DNA of 64,000 nt, from contig CP073042.1 in the NCBI GenBank assembly GCA_018114805.1, positions 2,170,001-2,234,000 on the forward strand, written 5' to 3'. Both the position numbers and the translations under genes were made by a program. Numbering within the stretch: position 1 is the first letter of the stretch; the number at the start of each line of letters is the position of its first letter. The notes under the pieces are model-generated. The model ran no database searches and was not told the DNA's origin. It saw only the letters and a program-made list of their open reading frames with translations. Below are positions 35,281-45,500 of this stretch, one piece after another. The DNA is from Candidatus Streptomyces philanthi. GTDB lineage: Bacteria > Actinomycetota > Actinomycetes > Streptomycetales > Streptomycetaceae.

Positions 35281-36637
35281 CTACCCGGGGTGTTCGACGA
35301 CGTCGTGCGGGCGCGTGTGCAGCGGGGAGGCCGTGTCGCGCGGCCGGCCGTCCGCGGTGCGCGGCGGGTGCAGCGCGGCGGTGGCCGGCAGGTCGTGCTT
35401 GTCGAGGGCGCGCTTGGTGTGCTGGTCGCCACCGTGGCCGCAACCGCCCTGCCCAGCGGGCGCCGGTGGGGCCGATCGGGCCCGGCGAGCCGCACGGCGC
35501 CTGGGGCGCGTGCTGGTGGCCGCCGCACCCCGGCGCACCGTGCGGCCGGTTCCTGGTGTCGCAGTCCGGCGCGTCGGCGTGGGACCTCTCGGCGCCGGTG
35601 GGGGTCGTGACGGCCAGGGTCGTACGGGACCGCGCCGGCCGCGCCGGACGAGCCGGCCGACGGGCCGACGAGGGCGCTCGCGGCGCCGTGCCGGACGAGC
35701 GGGCCCTCGCCCTTCGGCGCGGCGTCCGCCTAACGCTCCCGCCCCGGCCCGTCGCCCCGGCCGGGGCGCGCGCAGTCCGCGCCGTCGCCGGCGCAGTCGG
35801 GCGGCGCGGGCCGCTCGGACGGGGTCGGCTGGGGCGGGGTGCCCGGCTCGTGCGGCCGGTTCGGCGACTCGGAGCGGCCCGGCGACTCCGGGTTCGCGGG
35901 GGTGTGCGGCGCGCGCGGGCCGGCGTGCGCGGGGGTGTCCGGCGTGCGCGGGCCGGTCTGCGGGCCGAGCGCGTCGGGGAGCGGGCGCGCCGGCGGAGGC
36001 AGATCCGCGCCGGGTCGCCCCTGGCCGCCCTCGCCACGCCCCTTGCCCGTGTCGTGGGCCGTGCCCTTGCCGTGGGCCTTGCAACCGGACGTCGCGGGCG
36101 CGGCCTCGCGGGGCGCCTGCTTGGCCTTCGCGTGCGTGTTCGCCGCGCTCGCGTGTGCCTTCCTGGCCGGTGCGTGCGCGTTCCGGTCGCCCCTGCCCTT
36201 GGCTTTGCTCTTGGACCCGCCCTGGCCCTTGGCCTGGACGGGCTGGCCGGGGCCGCGCTGCACGGTGGCCGTGCTGGTTCCCGGGGGTGGACGTGGCCGC
36301 CGCGGCGCGGGGCGCGGCCCCGTTGCCGTTCTTGGCCTTCGCCCTGCCCGCCGCCCGGGGTCGTGCGCAGTCGTGTCCTTGCCGGCCGTCGTGGCGGGTC
36401 GGGCCGGGCCGGCCGACGTGGCCTGCGTGCCCTTCGCCGCCCGCTCGCCCTGTGCCGCCGGCCGGTCGGCGCGCGCGCCTGGCGCCCGCCGTCCTGCGAG
36501 CCGTTGGCGTGTGCCTGTCCCGCAAGGACGCTCGCCAGCGCGAGGAAGCCGCCGAGGGCGCACAGCAGGAGCGCCGTGCGTCGAGAGGCCGACGCCAGGC
36601 GGCGCACCGCGGGCCAGGCAGGAAGACACGCCGTCAC
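35281..36637 (-). pseudogene. Secreted low-complexity Ala/Pro/Lys/His-rich protein, frameshifted
   Basis: GTG 36637, with GGAGGAACTCACC before it, starts a clear signal peptide (RRTALLLCALGGFLALASVL, cleavage about AHA-NG). The mature part is low in complexity: ERAAKGTQATSAGPARPATT, KSKAKGRGDRNAHAPARKAH, DKGR-type repeats and many Pro/Ala segments. The last 100 residues contain Cys and His (DCDTRNRPHGAPGCGGHQHA, GCGHGGDQHTKRALDKHDLP). At least three frame changes (about 36490, 36350 and 35740) are needed to join them, so exact boundaries are uncertain. No enzymatic domain is visible; a cell-wall or surface-associated role is only a guess. Confidence 0.5.
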
Positions 36638-37400
36638 GGTGAGTTCCTCCCTCTCTGGCTCACGGAACTGGCGGTGCACGCACCGAACACGAACGCTCAG
36701 TACGGTGCAACCCCTGGCACCCGGCGCGTTGTTGGCCGCCCCGGCGCGTGAACAGGGCTCTCCGAACTGGCATACGGTCACGGAGCGCCCCGGCCCCCTC
36801 CCACCGACGGCCGCCGATCCGGCTCCCGCCCCGGCCTCACCCGCCCCCGACCGGACCGCCCGATCGCCGCCCGGAGCGCCCACACCCCACGCACTTCACC
36901 CCGTACAAGGCGATTCATCCGGTTGTCGCGCACGGTTACCGAGGGGTTAACTCCTTTTTTCCGTAAGCCTGTTCGGATTCCGCAGGCGATCGTTCGCGGC
37001 GGATCGCGGCACCCCGCCGCCGGCCACGCCGTGCCCCTACCCGACCGTCCGGTGACGCCTAACAGGGCGCGCACGACGGGGGCGCGCGCATCCGCCCGCG
37101 CGCCGTCGTGGCACAAGGCGAACCCCCATGCCGTCCAGCCGAGCCCCGGGAGCCCGGAAGTCCACCGGCTCCGCGCTCCGTCACGGCCCGCTCCCCCGCG
37201 CCGCCGCCGACCGCGCGGGAGCCGTCCCGGACGGAGCGGCCGGCCGGGCCCACGGGCCGCACGGCGGCGGCCGGATCGCATGTCGTTCGGCCTCCCGTAC
37301 GGGGCGGTTGGGGCCCGTGAGGTGAGCTGGGCGACATGGGGTTGACGGAGTCCCAGCCTTCGCTCCCGCGGACGGCTTTGACGCACTAATCTGCTGCCTT
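36638..37400. other. Intergenic region between divergent genes
   Basis: About 760 bp upstream of both the secreted-protein gene and the PucR-type regulator. No gene was recognised. GGTTACCGAGGGGTTAACTCCTTTTTT at about 36931-36959 is the only A+T-richer block and may hold a promoter. Confidence 0.35.
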
Positions 37401-39172
37401 ATGGGACGGGCGGCGTTGGGCACTGAGGTGGGGGCGCCAAGGGCGGCGGGCGAGCCCCGAAGCGAGCGGCCGGCGCGGGCCGACGGGCCCGGCGACGACC
37501 GGCCCGCACCAGACGACCGCGCCGTGCGCGCCGATGACGTCATGACCCTGTCGCGACTCGCGACCAAGCGCGGTGCCGTCCGGGCGATCCTGGAGTGGCT
37601 CGCGCACCGCACCGGCGGCGTCGCCACGCTGATCGACGCCGACGGCGCGCCCGCCGTCGCCCCCGCGCCGCCGCCCAGCCCCGCGCTGCGCGCCGGGACG
37701 GGCGCCGTGGCCGGGCTGCACCGGCGCGGCACGCCATCGGCGGTGCTCAGCGTCCCGGCGGACGGCGACCACGCCGAGCCCGCCGGCGACAGCACGGTCT
37801 TCCTGGTCGCGCCCGACGGGCCCGGGCGGCGGCCCGCGCGCCCGCCAGGCGCTGCTCGCCGACGCGGCCCGCACGCTCGGCCTGTGATGGCGGCTTGAGG
37901 AGGCCGACCGCGACCGGGTGCGGGTGGAGGCCGCCGAGGCGCACGGCCGCGAGGCGGTGCTGCACCTGCTGATGGTCGGCAGCGTCCCGGCCGCCCACCG
38001 CATCGCCGCCGCCCTGCGGCCACCACTGCCGCAGCTCGCCTACGTCTACGTGATCGAGTGCCCGGGCCAGCGGCGGTACGAGATCGCCGACCGGATCGCG
38101 CACGCCGCGCGCGGCAAGGCGTGGATCGTGCCCTGCCCCGTGCGGCCCACCCACCTGATCACCCTCGTCCCGGCCGTGCCGGAGCCGGCGGGCGGCGCGG
38201 GCCGAGCCGCCGGAGCGGCGCTCGACCGGGGCGTGGCGCCCCCCCGCGCGGCCCCCGCTCGGCCCGGCGGGCGACGTGGCCAGCGGCCAGGTGGACGACG
38301 AGAAATGTGCCACCGACTTCCGTGCAACTTTCGGCTAACTCCCTTACCAAGGAACCGCGTTGAGCCGCAGCGGGCGCGCGGGCACGGCCGTCGAGACGGT
38401 GGGGGTGCGCGGGCTCGACCGGGCCATCGCCGAGCGGGTGCCCGAGTGCCTGATCGGGGTCAGCGGCGAGGTGCCGCTGCGCGAGACCCCGATCGGCTAC
38501 GAGCAGGCGTTCCACGCGCTGGCCGTGGCCCGGACCGCCCCAAGTGGGCGGGCCAGCTTCCAGCGGGACTTCGACCTGACGCCGCTAGCCACCCCGGAAG
38601 GGCTGCACTGGGCACAGGAGTTGCTGGCGCCGTGCCTGCACTACGTGCCGCCGCGGCGGGCCGATCCCGGCGGCGAGGAGTTGCTCGGCACGCTCGGCTC
38701 GTGGCTGACCTTCGGCGGCGCCGCCAGCCGCCACCTGAAGATCCACCGCAACACGCTGGGCGCCCGGGTGCGGCTGATCGACGAGTTGCTCGGGCTCGAC
38801 CTCGGCCGGGTGGCCGACCAGTCGGCCGCCTGGCTCGCGCTCCAGCTCCGTGGCGGCCCGCTGCCGACGCCCGCCGACAGGCCGTCGGCCTCGCTTGATG
38901 AACTGCTCGGCACGCCGGCGGCCGGCGTCTGGGCACGCGCCCAGCTCCAGCCGCTGGAGCGGGCCAACCTGCCGTCGGGGACGGAGACGGTACGCGCCTG
39001 ACTGCGGGCCGAAGCGAAGCTGCCACAGGCCGCCGGCGCGCTCGGCATCTCGCTGCCCGGCGCCCGCAAGCGGCTGACCAGGGCGGAGGAGGCGCTGGGG
39101 CGCTCGCTGCTGCACGCGCCGAGCGCCAAGTACGAACTGTGGCTGGCCATGCGGGCGATCAAGGCGCTGTGA
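37401..39172 (+). pseudogene. PucR-family transcriptional regulator, broken
   Basis: About 590 aa when joined. The N-terminus (DDVMTLSRLATKRGAVRAIL, EWLAHRTGGVATLIDADG) resembles the GAF/PucR-like sensory part. The middle (EAHGREAVLHLLMVGSVPAA, YVYVIECPGQRRYEIADRIA) is GGDEF-like. The C-terminus has the PucR helix-turn-helix LKIHRNTLGARVRLIDELLG and a second half-site LPQAAGALGISLPGARKRLT, ending LWLAMRAIKAL. Frame changes lie near 37860, 38240 and 38345, and TGA 38999-39001 interrupts RAxLRAEAKL at a position normally Trp. Members of the family often control purine, amino-acid or aromatic catabolism or antibiotic genes; the target here is unknown. Confidence 0.7.
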
Positions 39173-39612
39173 GCCTGACGCGCTGAGCCCGCGCGCCCGC
39201 ACATACCGCTTCCCCTCACCACGGCCCGACACCCCGCCCCGCGTGCCCGCCTGCCCGCGCCCGGGTCGTCGCGCGCCGCACCGAGGCCGTCCAGGTCCGC
39301 TCAACGCCCGCCCGCCGGGGCCGTGTCGGGCCCACGGCGGCCTGGCCCGTGCCGAGTTACCCGTACGTCCTTCAACCACGAGTCGGTGGGCAACCAGTAA
39401 CCGGTCTGACTGTGCATTCTGTTCCTCGCCCGCGCGTGGTGCCTTGTCCTAGGGTCCAGACCAGGCCCCGGCGGGCCGGACCGGAAGCTGACCCTCTTCC
39501 CTCTCCCTGACGAAGCAGCGCACGGTTCCCCCTATTGAGCCGCTGCGACCGTGACCGCGGCCCGCCGGTGCCTGGCCGACGCGCCCTCCCTCGAAGCAGA
39601 ACAGGATCGCTG
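39173..39612. other. Intergenic region upstream of the DUF4331 gene
   Basis: 440 bp with no gene. A sequence CCTTGTCCTAGGGTCCAGACC near 39443-39463 may be part of a promoter; nothing else stands out. Confidence 0.35.
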
Positions 39613-40689
39613 ATGAGTCATCACCACGACTCGCTCCTCGCACGCCAGGACCCCCGGCTCGACATCAGCGACGTCTATGTCTTCCGGGGCGAGCGCGGCA
39701 CCGTCTTCGTCGTCAACGTCAACCCGCTCTCCGGCACGGGCGGCTTCCACGACGACGAGAGCCTGTACGAGATCAAGATCGACACCGACGGCGACGCGGT
39801 CGAGGACATCACCTACCGCTTCACCTTCGCCCCCATCATCTTCGCCCCCTTCAGCACGCGCGGCACGCAGCGCTGGGAGCTGCGCCGGTTCGACGGCGAG
39901 GCCGCGCGGGACCGCGACGCGGACGGCTCGGTGCTGCTGCGCGGCGTGACCGGTGAGCCGGCCGAACTCGTGCTGCCGGCCACGGGCGCCGACGGCGACG
40001 AGGGCCCCGGCGGCGGGCTGCGGGCCTGGGCCGGGCAGGCCAGCGACCCGTTCTGGATCGAGGGCACGGTGGTCACCGCCGTCAAGACCGGCATCGCCCA
40101 GGAAACGGCCCCCGACCTGGCCGGGTTCGACCCCGCGCGGGCCAGCAACATCTTCGCCGACACCGACGTGCACGCAATCGTCCTCGAGGTGCCCGACGCC
40201 GACCTCGGCGGCGCCCAGGAGATCGGCTTCTGGGGAGTGACGGTCCTGGCGACCGACGCGGGCGGCTGGCGGCAGATCAACCGCTGCGCGACGCCGCTGC
40301 TCAACACCCTCTTCGACCTCGAAGACCCCGACGCGCACATCGACTTCAACGCCACCCGGCCCGCCGAGGACCGGGAGCGGTACGGGGCGGAGGTGCGGTC
40401 CGCCGTCGAGCGGGGCGCCGGCGCCGCGGGCGCGGTCGCCGAACCCGCCGCCCACGCGGCCCGGGTGCGCGACCTGCTGCTGCCGGACGTACTGCGCTAC
40501 GAGGTGGGCACCGAGGCCCACTTCGGGGTCAAGCGGCGCAACGGACGCGCGCTGACCGACTCGGCGCCGGAGGTCATGTTCGAGCTGGTGCTCGGCATGC
40601 CCGTCACGATGGGGCTGGACGCGAGCGCGGCTACGGGGGTGCCGCGCGAGTCGTTCCCCTACCTGGCGCCGCCGAAGGCGGAGCAGTGA
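39613..40689 (+). CDS. DUF4331 protein
   Basis: 358 aa from ATG 39613, uninterrupted. It begins MSHHHDSLLARQDPRLDISD and has the DUF4331 hallmarks VYVFRGERGTVFVVNVNPLS, YEIKIDTDGDAVEDITYRFT, ETAPDLAGFDPARASNIFAD and WRQINRCATPLLNTLF. There is no signal peptide, unlike some secreted relatives. The biochemical role is unknown; the fold is predicted to be beta-rich. The next gene overlaps its stop (GTGA at 40686), implying coupling. Confidence 0.85.
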   Translation: MSHHHDSLLARQDPRLDISDVYVFRGERGTVFVVNVNPLSGTGGFHDDESLYEIKIDTDGDAVEDITYRFTFAPIIFAPFSTRGTQRWELRRFDGEAARDRDADGSVLLRGVTGEPAELVLPATGADGDEGPGGGLRAWAGQASDPFWIEGTVVTAVKTGIAQETAPDLAGFDPARASNIFADTDVHAIVLEVPDADLGGAQEIGFWGVTVLATDAGGWRQINRCATPLLNTLFDLEDPDAHIDFNATRPAEDRERYGAEVRSAVERGAGAAGAVAEPAAHAARVRDLLLPDVLRYEVGTEAHFGVKRRNGRALTDSAPEVMFELVLGMPVTMGLDASAATGVPRESFPYLAPPKAEQ

Positions 40690-41626
40690 CGGCCCGCCCG
40701 TGCGCGGCGGCGCGCGTCCCTCGCTGGGTCACCGCCGCCGCGGACGACCCCGACGCGGTGCGCGCGCTGTGGCGCGCGGACCCGCGGCGCGACGTCCGGC
40801 TCGCCACCGGCCGCACCTTCGACGCGGTCACGGTCGAGCTGCGGACCGGCATGGAGGCCCTGGACCTGCTGCGCCGCCGGACGGGCGCCCCGGCCGGCGC
40901 CTGGCAGGCCCAACTGGCCGGCACGGCCTTCTCCGGCTCGGCGGCGTTACCCGCGTTATCCGATCTCTCTAACCCCTCGGACCTCTCCAACCCCTCGGAC
41001 CAGTCCGGCCTCTCGGACGCGTCTGGCCTCGCTGGTCCCGCTGACTCGTCAAGGCCGGCGTCCGACGCAGCTGCCGGCGGGTCGCGCCCACGGGCCGGGG
41101 CGCACCGCAGGCGCGCCTGCCGGGTCGCGCTGCGGGCGCGCGCCGGCGGACCGTCGCTGGAAGCGGCGCGCACCTGCCCGTCGCCCGAGGCGGCCTCGTA
41201 CGACCGGTTCGGGCTCGCGGGTCAGCTCGGGCCCGGGGGCTACGGAATCCGGGGGCGGCTCGGGCTCGGTGGCGGGCGTGGTGGGGCGCGGGGCGGGCGC
41301 GCACCGTGCGGCCCCTGCACTTCCCCACGCTGGTCGACGGGGCCACGGGCCGGATGCGGCTGCTGGTCCCGCGGGGCGCGGCGCCCTGGCTGGGCACGCT
41401 GCTCACGACCGGGAGCGTGGAGTACCACGCGTGGTCCTGCCAGGGCCCGGGGCGACGACCGACACCGACACCGGGCTGGCCTGGGCGGGTACGGCCCGGG
41501 GCCCCGGTGGAGCGGCTGCGCTGCCTGCTCGGCCCGCTCGCGGCGGCGCTGGCCACCGCCCAGCTCACCGTCGGCTGGTGCTCGGGCGTGCGGGCGCCCG
41601 TCGACCCGTACGCGGAGACCGGGTAA
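40686..41626 (+). pseudogene. Bifunctional primase/polymerase N-terminal-like protein, broken
   Basis: GTG 40686 overlaps the DUF4331 stop. The first frame reads AAARVPRWVTAAADDPDAVR, ALWRADPRRDVRLATGRTFD, AVTVELRTGMEALDLLRRR, which resembles the W..DP..N..L.TG..FD pattern of prim-pol N-terminal domains in streptomycetes. A Ser/Asn/Pro/Asp-rich linker with 18-bp repeats follows. After frame changes the tail reads VRPLHFPTLVDGATGRMRLL, VPRGAAPWLGTLLTTGSVEY and LATAQLTVGWCSGVRAPV. The catalytic residues of a true prim-pol are not visible, so a remnant or a non-catalytic relative is more likely. Confidence 0.45.
40958..41012 (+). repeat. 18-bp repeats encoding a Ser/Asn/Pro/Asp linker
   Basis: About three imperfect copies of an 18-bp unit (CTCGGACCTCTCCAACCC) encode LSDLSNPSDLSNPSDQSGLS in the middle of the primase-like gene. 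Confidence 0.7.
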
Positions 41627-41713
41627 CCCCTACGGGTCAGGAGAGCGTCTGCTCTGGTGGGGCCCGGACCGGCCCCGAACGGCGCGAGCGCACCGACGTA
41701 CGGGAGAGAATGC

Positions 41714-42342
41714 ATGGCACAGCTCACCTTCCGACAGGCCCGCGAGGAGGATCACGCTCCGATCGTGGCGTCGATCCAGACCTGGTGGGGCGAGACCCGC
41801 ACTCCGGAGGAGGCCCGCGAGCTGTCCCTGTTACTGCCCCGGCTCTTCCTCCAGCACTTCGCCGCGACCAGCCTGGTCGTGGAACGGCGGCCCGACACCG
41901 AGGCGCCGGGCACGGCAGGTCCGAACCCGGCAGGCTTGGGCGAGACGGGCCCGGGCGCGGCGGGCCCGGACGGCGGGCCCGGGCGCGGCAGCTGGGGCGC
42001 TCGCCGGCTTCCTGGTCGGCTTCCACTCGCCCGACCGGCCGGGCACCGCCTACATCCACTTCGTCGGGGGTCCACCCGGAGCTGCGCCATCAGGGTGTGG
42101 CTCGGCAGTTGTACGAGCGGTTCTTCGCCCGGGCGGTCGCGGCCGGGCGGCAGGAGGTGCGCGCGATCCTCTCGCCCGCCAACAAGCTGTCCATCGCCTT
42201 CCACCACTCGATGGGCTTCAGGCCCGAGGGCGGCGACTACGAGAGCGACGGCGTCCCCGTCCACCGCGACTACGACGGGCCGGGGCACGACCGGATCAGC
42301 TTCCGGCGCGTGCTGTACGCGCCACCGGCCGCCGGGGCGTAA
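41714..42342 (+). pseudogene. GNAT-family acetyltransferase, frameshifted
   Basis: ATG 41714. GNAT proteins move an acetyl group from acetyl-CoA to an amine. The first frame gives MAQLTFRQAREEDHAPIVAS and LSLLLPRLFLQHFAATSLVV. It continues in a Gly/Pro-rich insertion, then ALAGFLVGFHSPDRPGTAYI after a shift near 41990, and the acetyl-CoA loop VHPELRHQGVARQLYERFF after another near 42065. It ends with NKLSIAFHHSMGFRPEGGDY and ISFRRVLYAPPA. All four GNAT motifs are present. The Gly/Pro-rich insertion between strands is unusual for the family. Confidence 0.75.
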
Positions 42343-42482
42343 CCCGCCGCCGCCCCGGGCCGAGACGCGCTCGGCCCGGCCCACCGCTCCCAGGCGCCGG
42401 GCCACCCGAGGTCACGCTCGGCCCGGCGTCTGGGCTCGCTCACCCCCACCCTCACTCACCCCCGGCGGCCGCCGGGCCGCGC

Positions 42483-42533
42483 GGGCTACGAGGGCTACGA
42501 GGGCTACGAGGGCTACGAGGGCTACGAGGGCTA
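42483..42533. repeat. Six tandem 9-bp repeats that repeat the mfd stop codon
   Basis: Units of CTACGAGGG start at 42486, 42495, 42504, 42513, 42522 and 42531 (the last is CTACGAGCC). On the minus strand each places a TAG in the mfd reading frame, so six in-frame stop codons stand at nine-base spacing. Confidence 0.95.
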
Positions 42534-45500
42534 CGAGCCGAGGATGGTCGTCAGGAACTCGCTGGTCCAGGCGAGCAGTTCGCGGCCCACCACCGGCTTG
42601 CCACCGATCTTGCAGGTCGTCGGCCGGGGCACCAGGACCTGCCGCGGCCCCGACTTGAGCACCGCCCGCGGGTGCAGCCGCTTGAGCCGCAGCTCCTGCG
42701 ACTCGCGCAACTGCACCGGACCGAAGCGGATCTGCGAGCCCTGGAGCGTGATGTCGCTGACGCCGCAGGCGCGGGCGAGCATCCGCAGGCCGGCGACGAG
42801 CAGCAGGTTCTCCACCGGCTCGGGCAGCGGCCCGTACCGGTCGGTCAGCTCCTCGCGGACGGCGGCGATGTCCTCCTCGCTGGTGGCCGCGGCGATGGAG
42901 CGGTACGCCTGGAGGCGCAGCCGCTCGCCGGGCGCGTAGTCGTACGGGACGTGCGCGTCCACCGGCAGTTCGATCTTGACCTCGATCGGCGGCTCCTCCT
43001 CGGCGCCGCCCTCCAGCGAGGTCCGGTAGTCCGCGACGGCCTCGCCGACCATGCGGACGTACAGGTCGAAGCCGACGCCCGCGATATGTCCGGACTGCTC
43101 GCCGCCGAGCAGGTTGCCCGCGCCGCGGATCTCCAGGTCCTTCATCGCCACGTACATGCCCGCGCCCATCTCGGTGTGCTGGGCGATGGTGGCCAGGCGT
43201 TCGTGCGCGGTCTCGGTCAGCGGCTTCTCCGGCGGGTACAGGAAGTACGCGTACCCGCGCTCGCGGCCGCGGCCCACCCGGCCACGGAGCTGGTGGAGTT
43301 GGGAGAGGCCGAAGTTGTCGCCGCGCTCGACGATCAGGGTGTTGGCGTTGGAGATGTCGATGCCCGACTCCACGATGGTGGTGGAGACCAGCACGTCGAA
43401 CTTCTTCTCCCAGAAGTCCACCACCACCTGCTCCAGGGCGCTCTCGCCCATCTGCCCGTGGGCCGTGGCGATGCGCGCCTCGGGCACAATCTCACGCAGC
43501 TTGGCGGCGGCCCGGTCGATGGACTCGACGCGGTTGTGGATGTAGAAAACCTGCCCCTCGCGCAGCAGTTCGCGCCGGATGGCAGCGCCGATCTGCCGTT
43601 CCTCGTACGGGCCGACGAAGGTCAGCACCGGGTGCCGCTCCTCCGGCGGGGTGGTGATGGTGGACATCTCGCGGATGCCGGTGACGGCCATCTCCAGGGT
43701 GCGCGGGATGGGCGTGGCCGACATGGTCAGCACGTCGACGTTGGCGCGCAACTTCTTGAGCTGCTCCTTGTGCTCGACGCCGAACCGCTGCTCCTCGTCC
43801 ACGATGACCAGGCCCAGGTCCTTGAACTTGGTCTCGGACGAGAACAGCCGGTGGGTGCCGATGACGACGTCCACCGAGCCGTCCCGCAGCCCCTCCAGGA
43901 CGGCCTTGGCCTCGGTGTCGGTCTGGAACCTGGACAGGGCGCGCACGTTGACCGGGAACTGCCCGTACCGCTCGCTGAAGGTGCCGAAGTGCTGCTGCAC
44001 CAGCAGCGTGGTGGGCACCAGGACGGCGACCTGCTTGCCGTCCTGTACGGCCTTGAACGCGGCCCGCACCGCGATCTCCGTCTTGCCGTAGCCGACGTCG
44101 CCGCAGATCAGCCGGTCCATCGGGACCGACTTCTCCATGTCCTCCTTGACCTCGGCGATGGTGGTGAGCTGGTCGGGCGTCTCCGCGTACGGGAACGCGT
44201 CCTCCAGCTCGCGCTGCCAGGGGGTGTCCGGGCCGAAGGTGTGGCCGGGGGCCGCCATCCGGGCCGAGTAGAGCTTGATCAGGTCGGCGGCGATCTCCTT
44301 GACCGCCTTCTTGGCCCGCGCCTTGGTCTTGGTCCAGTCGGCGCCGCCGAGCCGGTGCAGGGTCGGGGCCTCGCCGCCCACGTACTTGGTGACCTGCTCC
44401 AACTGGTCGGTCGGCACGAACAGCCGGTCGCCGGGCTGGCCGCGCTTGGCCGGCGCGTACTCGACCAGCAGGTACTCGCGGGTCGCGTCCTGCACGGTGC
44501 GCTGCACCATCTCGATGTAGCGGCCCACGCCGTGCTGCTCGTGCACGATGTAGTCGCCGGCCTGGAGGATGAGCGGGTCGATGGTCTTGCGGCGCCTGGC
44601 CGGCATCCGGGTGCCGTCCTTGCCGGCCGCCTTCTGGCCGGTCAGGTCGGTCTCGGTGAGCACCGCGAGCTTCAGCCCCGGGTCGATGAAACCGCGCTCG
44701 ACGGCGCCGCAGGACACATGCACCAGCGCGGGCGAGATTTCGGCGAGGTCCGGGTCGAGGCGGGCCGCGATGCCCTCGCCGCTGAGCACCTCGACGGTGC
44801 GCGAGGCGGGGCCGTGGCCCTCGGTGAGGTAGACCGCGCGCCAGCCGTCGGCGAGCCAACCCTTGGTGTCGGCGAGCGCCCGGGCGATGTCGCCCCGGTA
44901 CAGCTCGGGGGCGCGCATGCCCAGGGTCAGGGTGTCGCCGTCCGTCGCCAGGCCAGCCTCGTCGAGGCCGTCGCCGGCGGCGAACGGCGAGATCGACCAC
45001 CACATCATGCCCAGCTCGCGGGCCCGGTCCCGGATGTCGGCGATGCCCCACAGCGAGGCCGCGCCCAGGTCGATGGGGGCCTCGCCGCCACCAGCCGACG
45101 CGGCCCAGGACGCCGCCAGGAACTCCTGGCTGGTGGCCAGCAGGTCGGCCGCCCGGGTACGCACGCGCTCCGGGTCGCACACCACGCTCATCGCGCCCAC
45201 CGGCAACACGTCGAGCAGCAGCTCCATCTCGTCCACCAGGACCGGAGCCAGCGATTCCATGCCCTCGACGGCGATGCCCTCGGCGATCTTGCCGAGCAGT
45301 TCGCCCAACTCCGGGTGCGACTCGGCCAGCTCGGCGGCGCGCCGCCGCACGTCGTCGGTGAGCAGCGGCTCGCGACAGGGCGGCGCCCAGAGCCCGTGCT
45401 CGGCCACTTCGAGCGAGCGCTGGTCGGCGACCTTGAAGTACCGGATCTCCTCGACCTCGTCCCCCCAGAACTCCACCCGCAGCGGGTGCTCCTCGGTGGG

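Noticed and set aside
35281..36637. Chaplin-type hydrophobin
   Set aside because: It has a signal peptide but lacks the short hydrophobic chaplin domain with the paired Cys and GNV-type motif.
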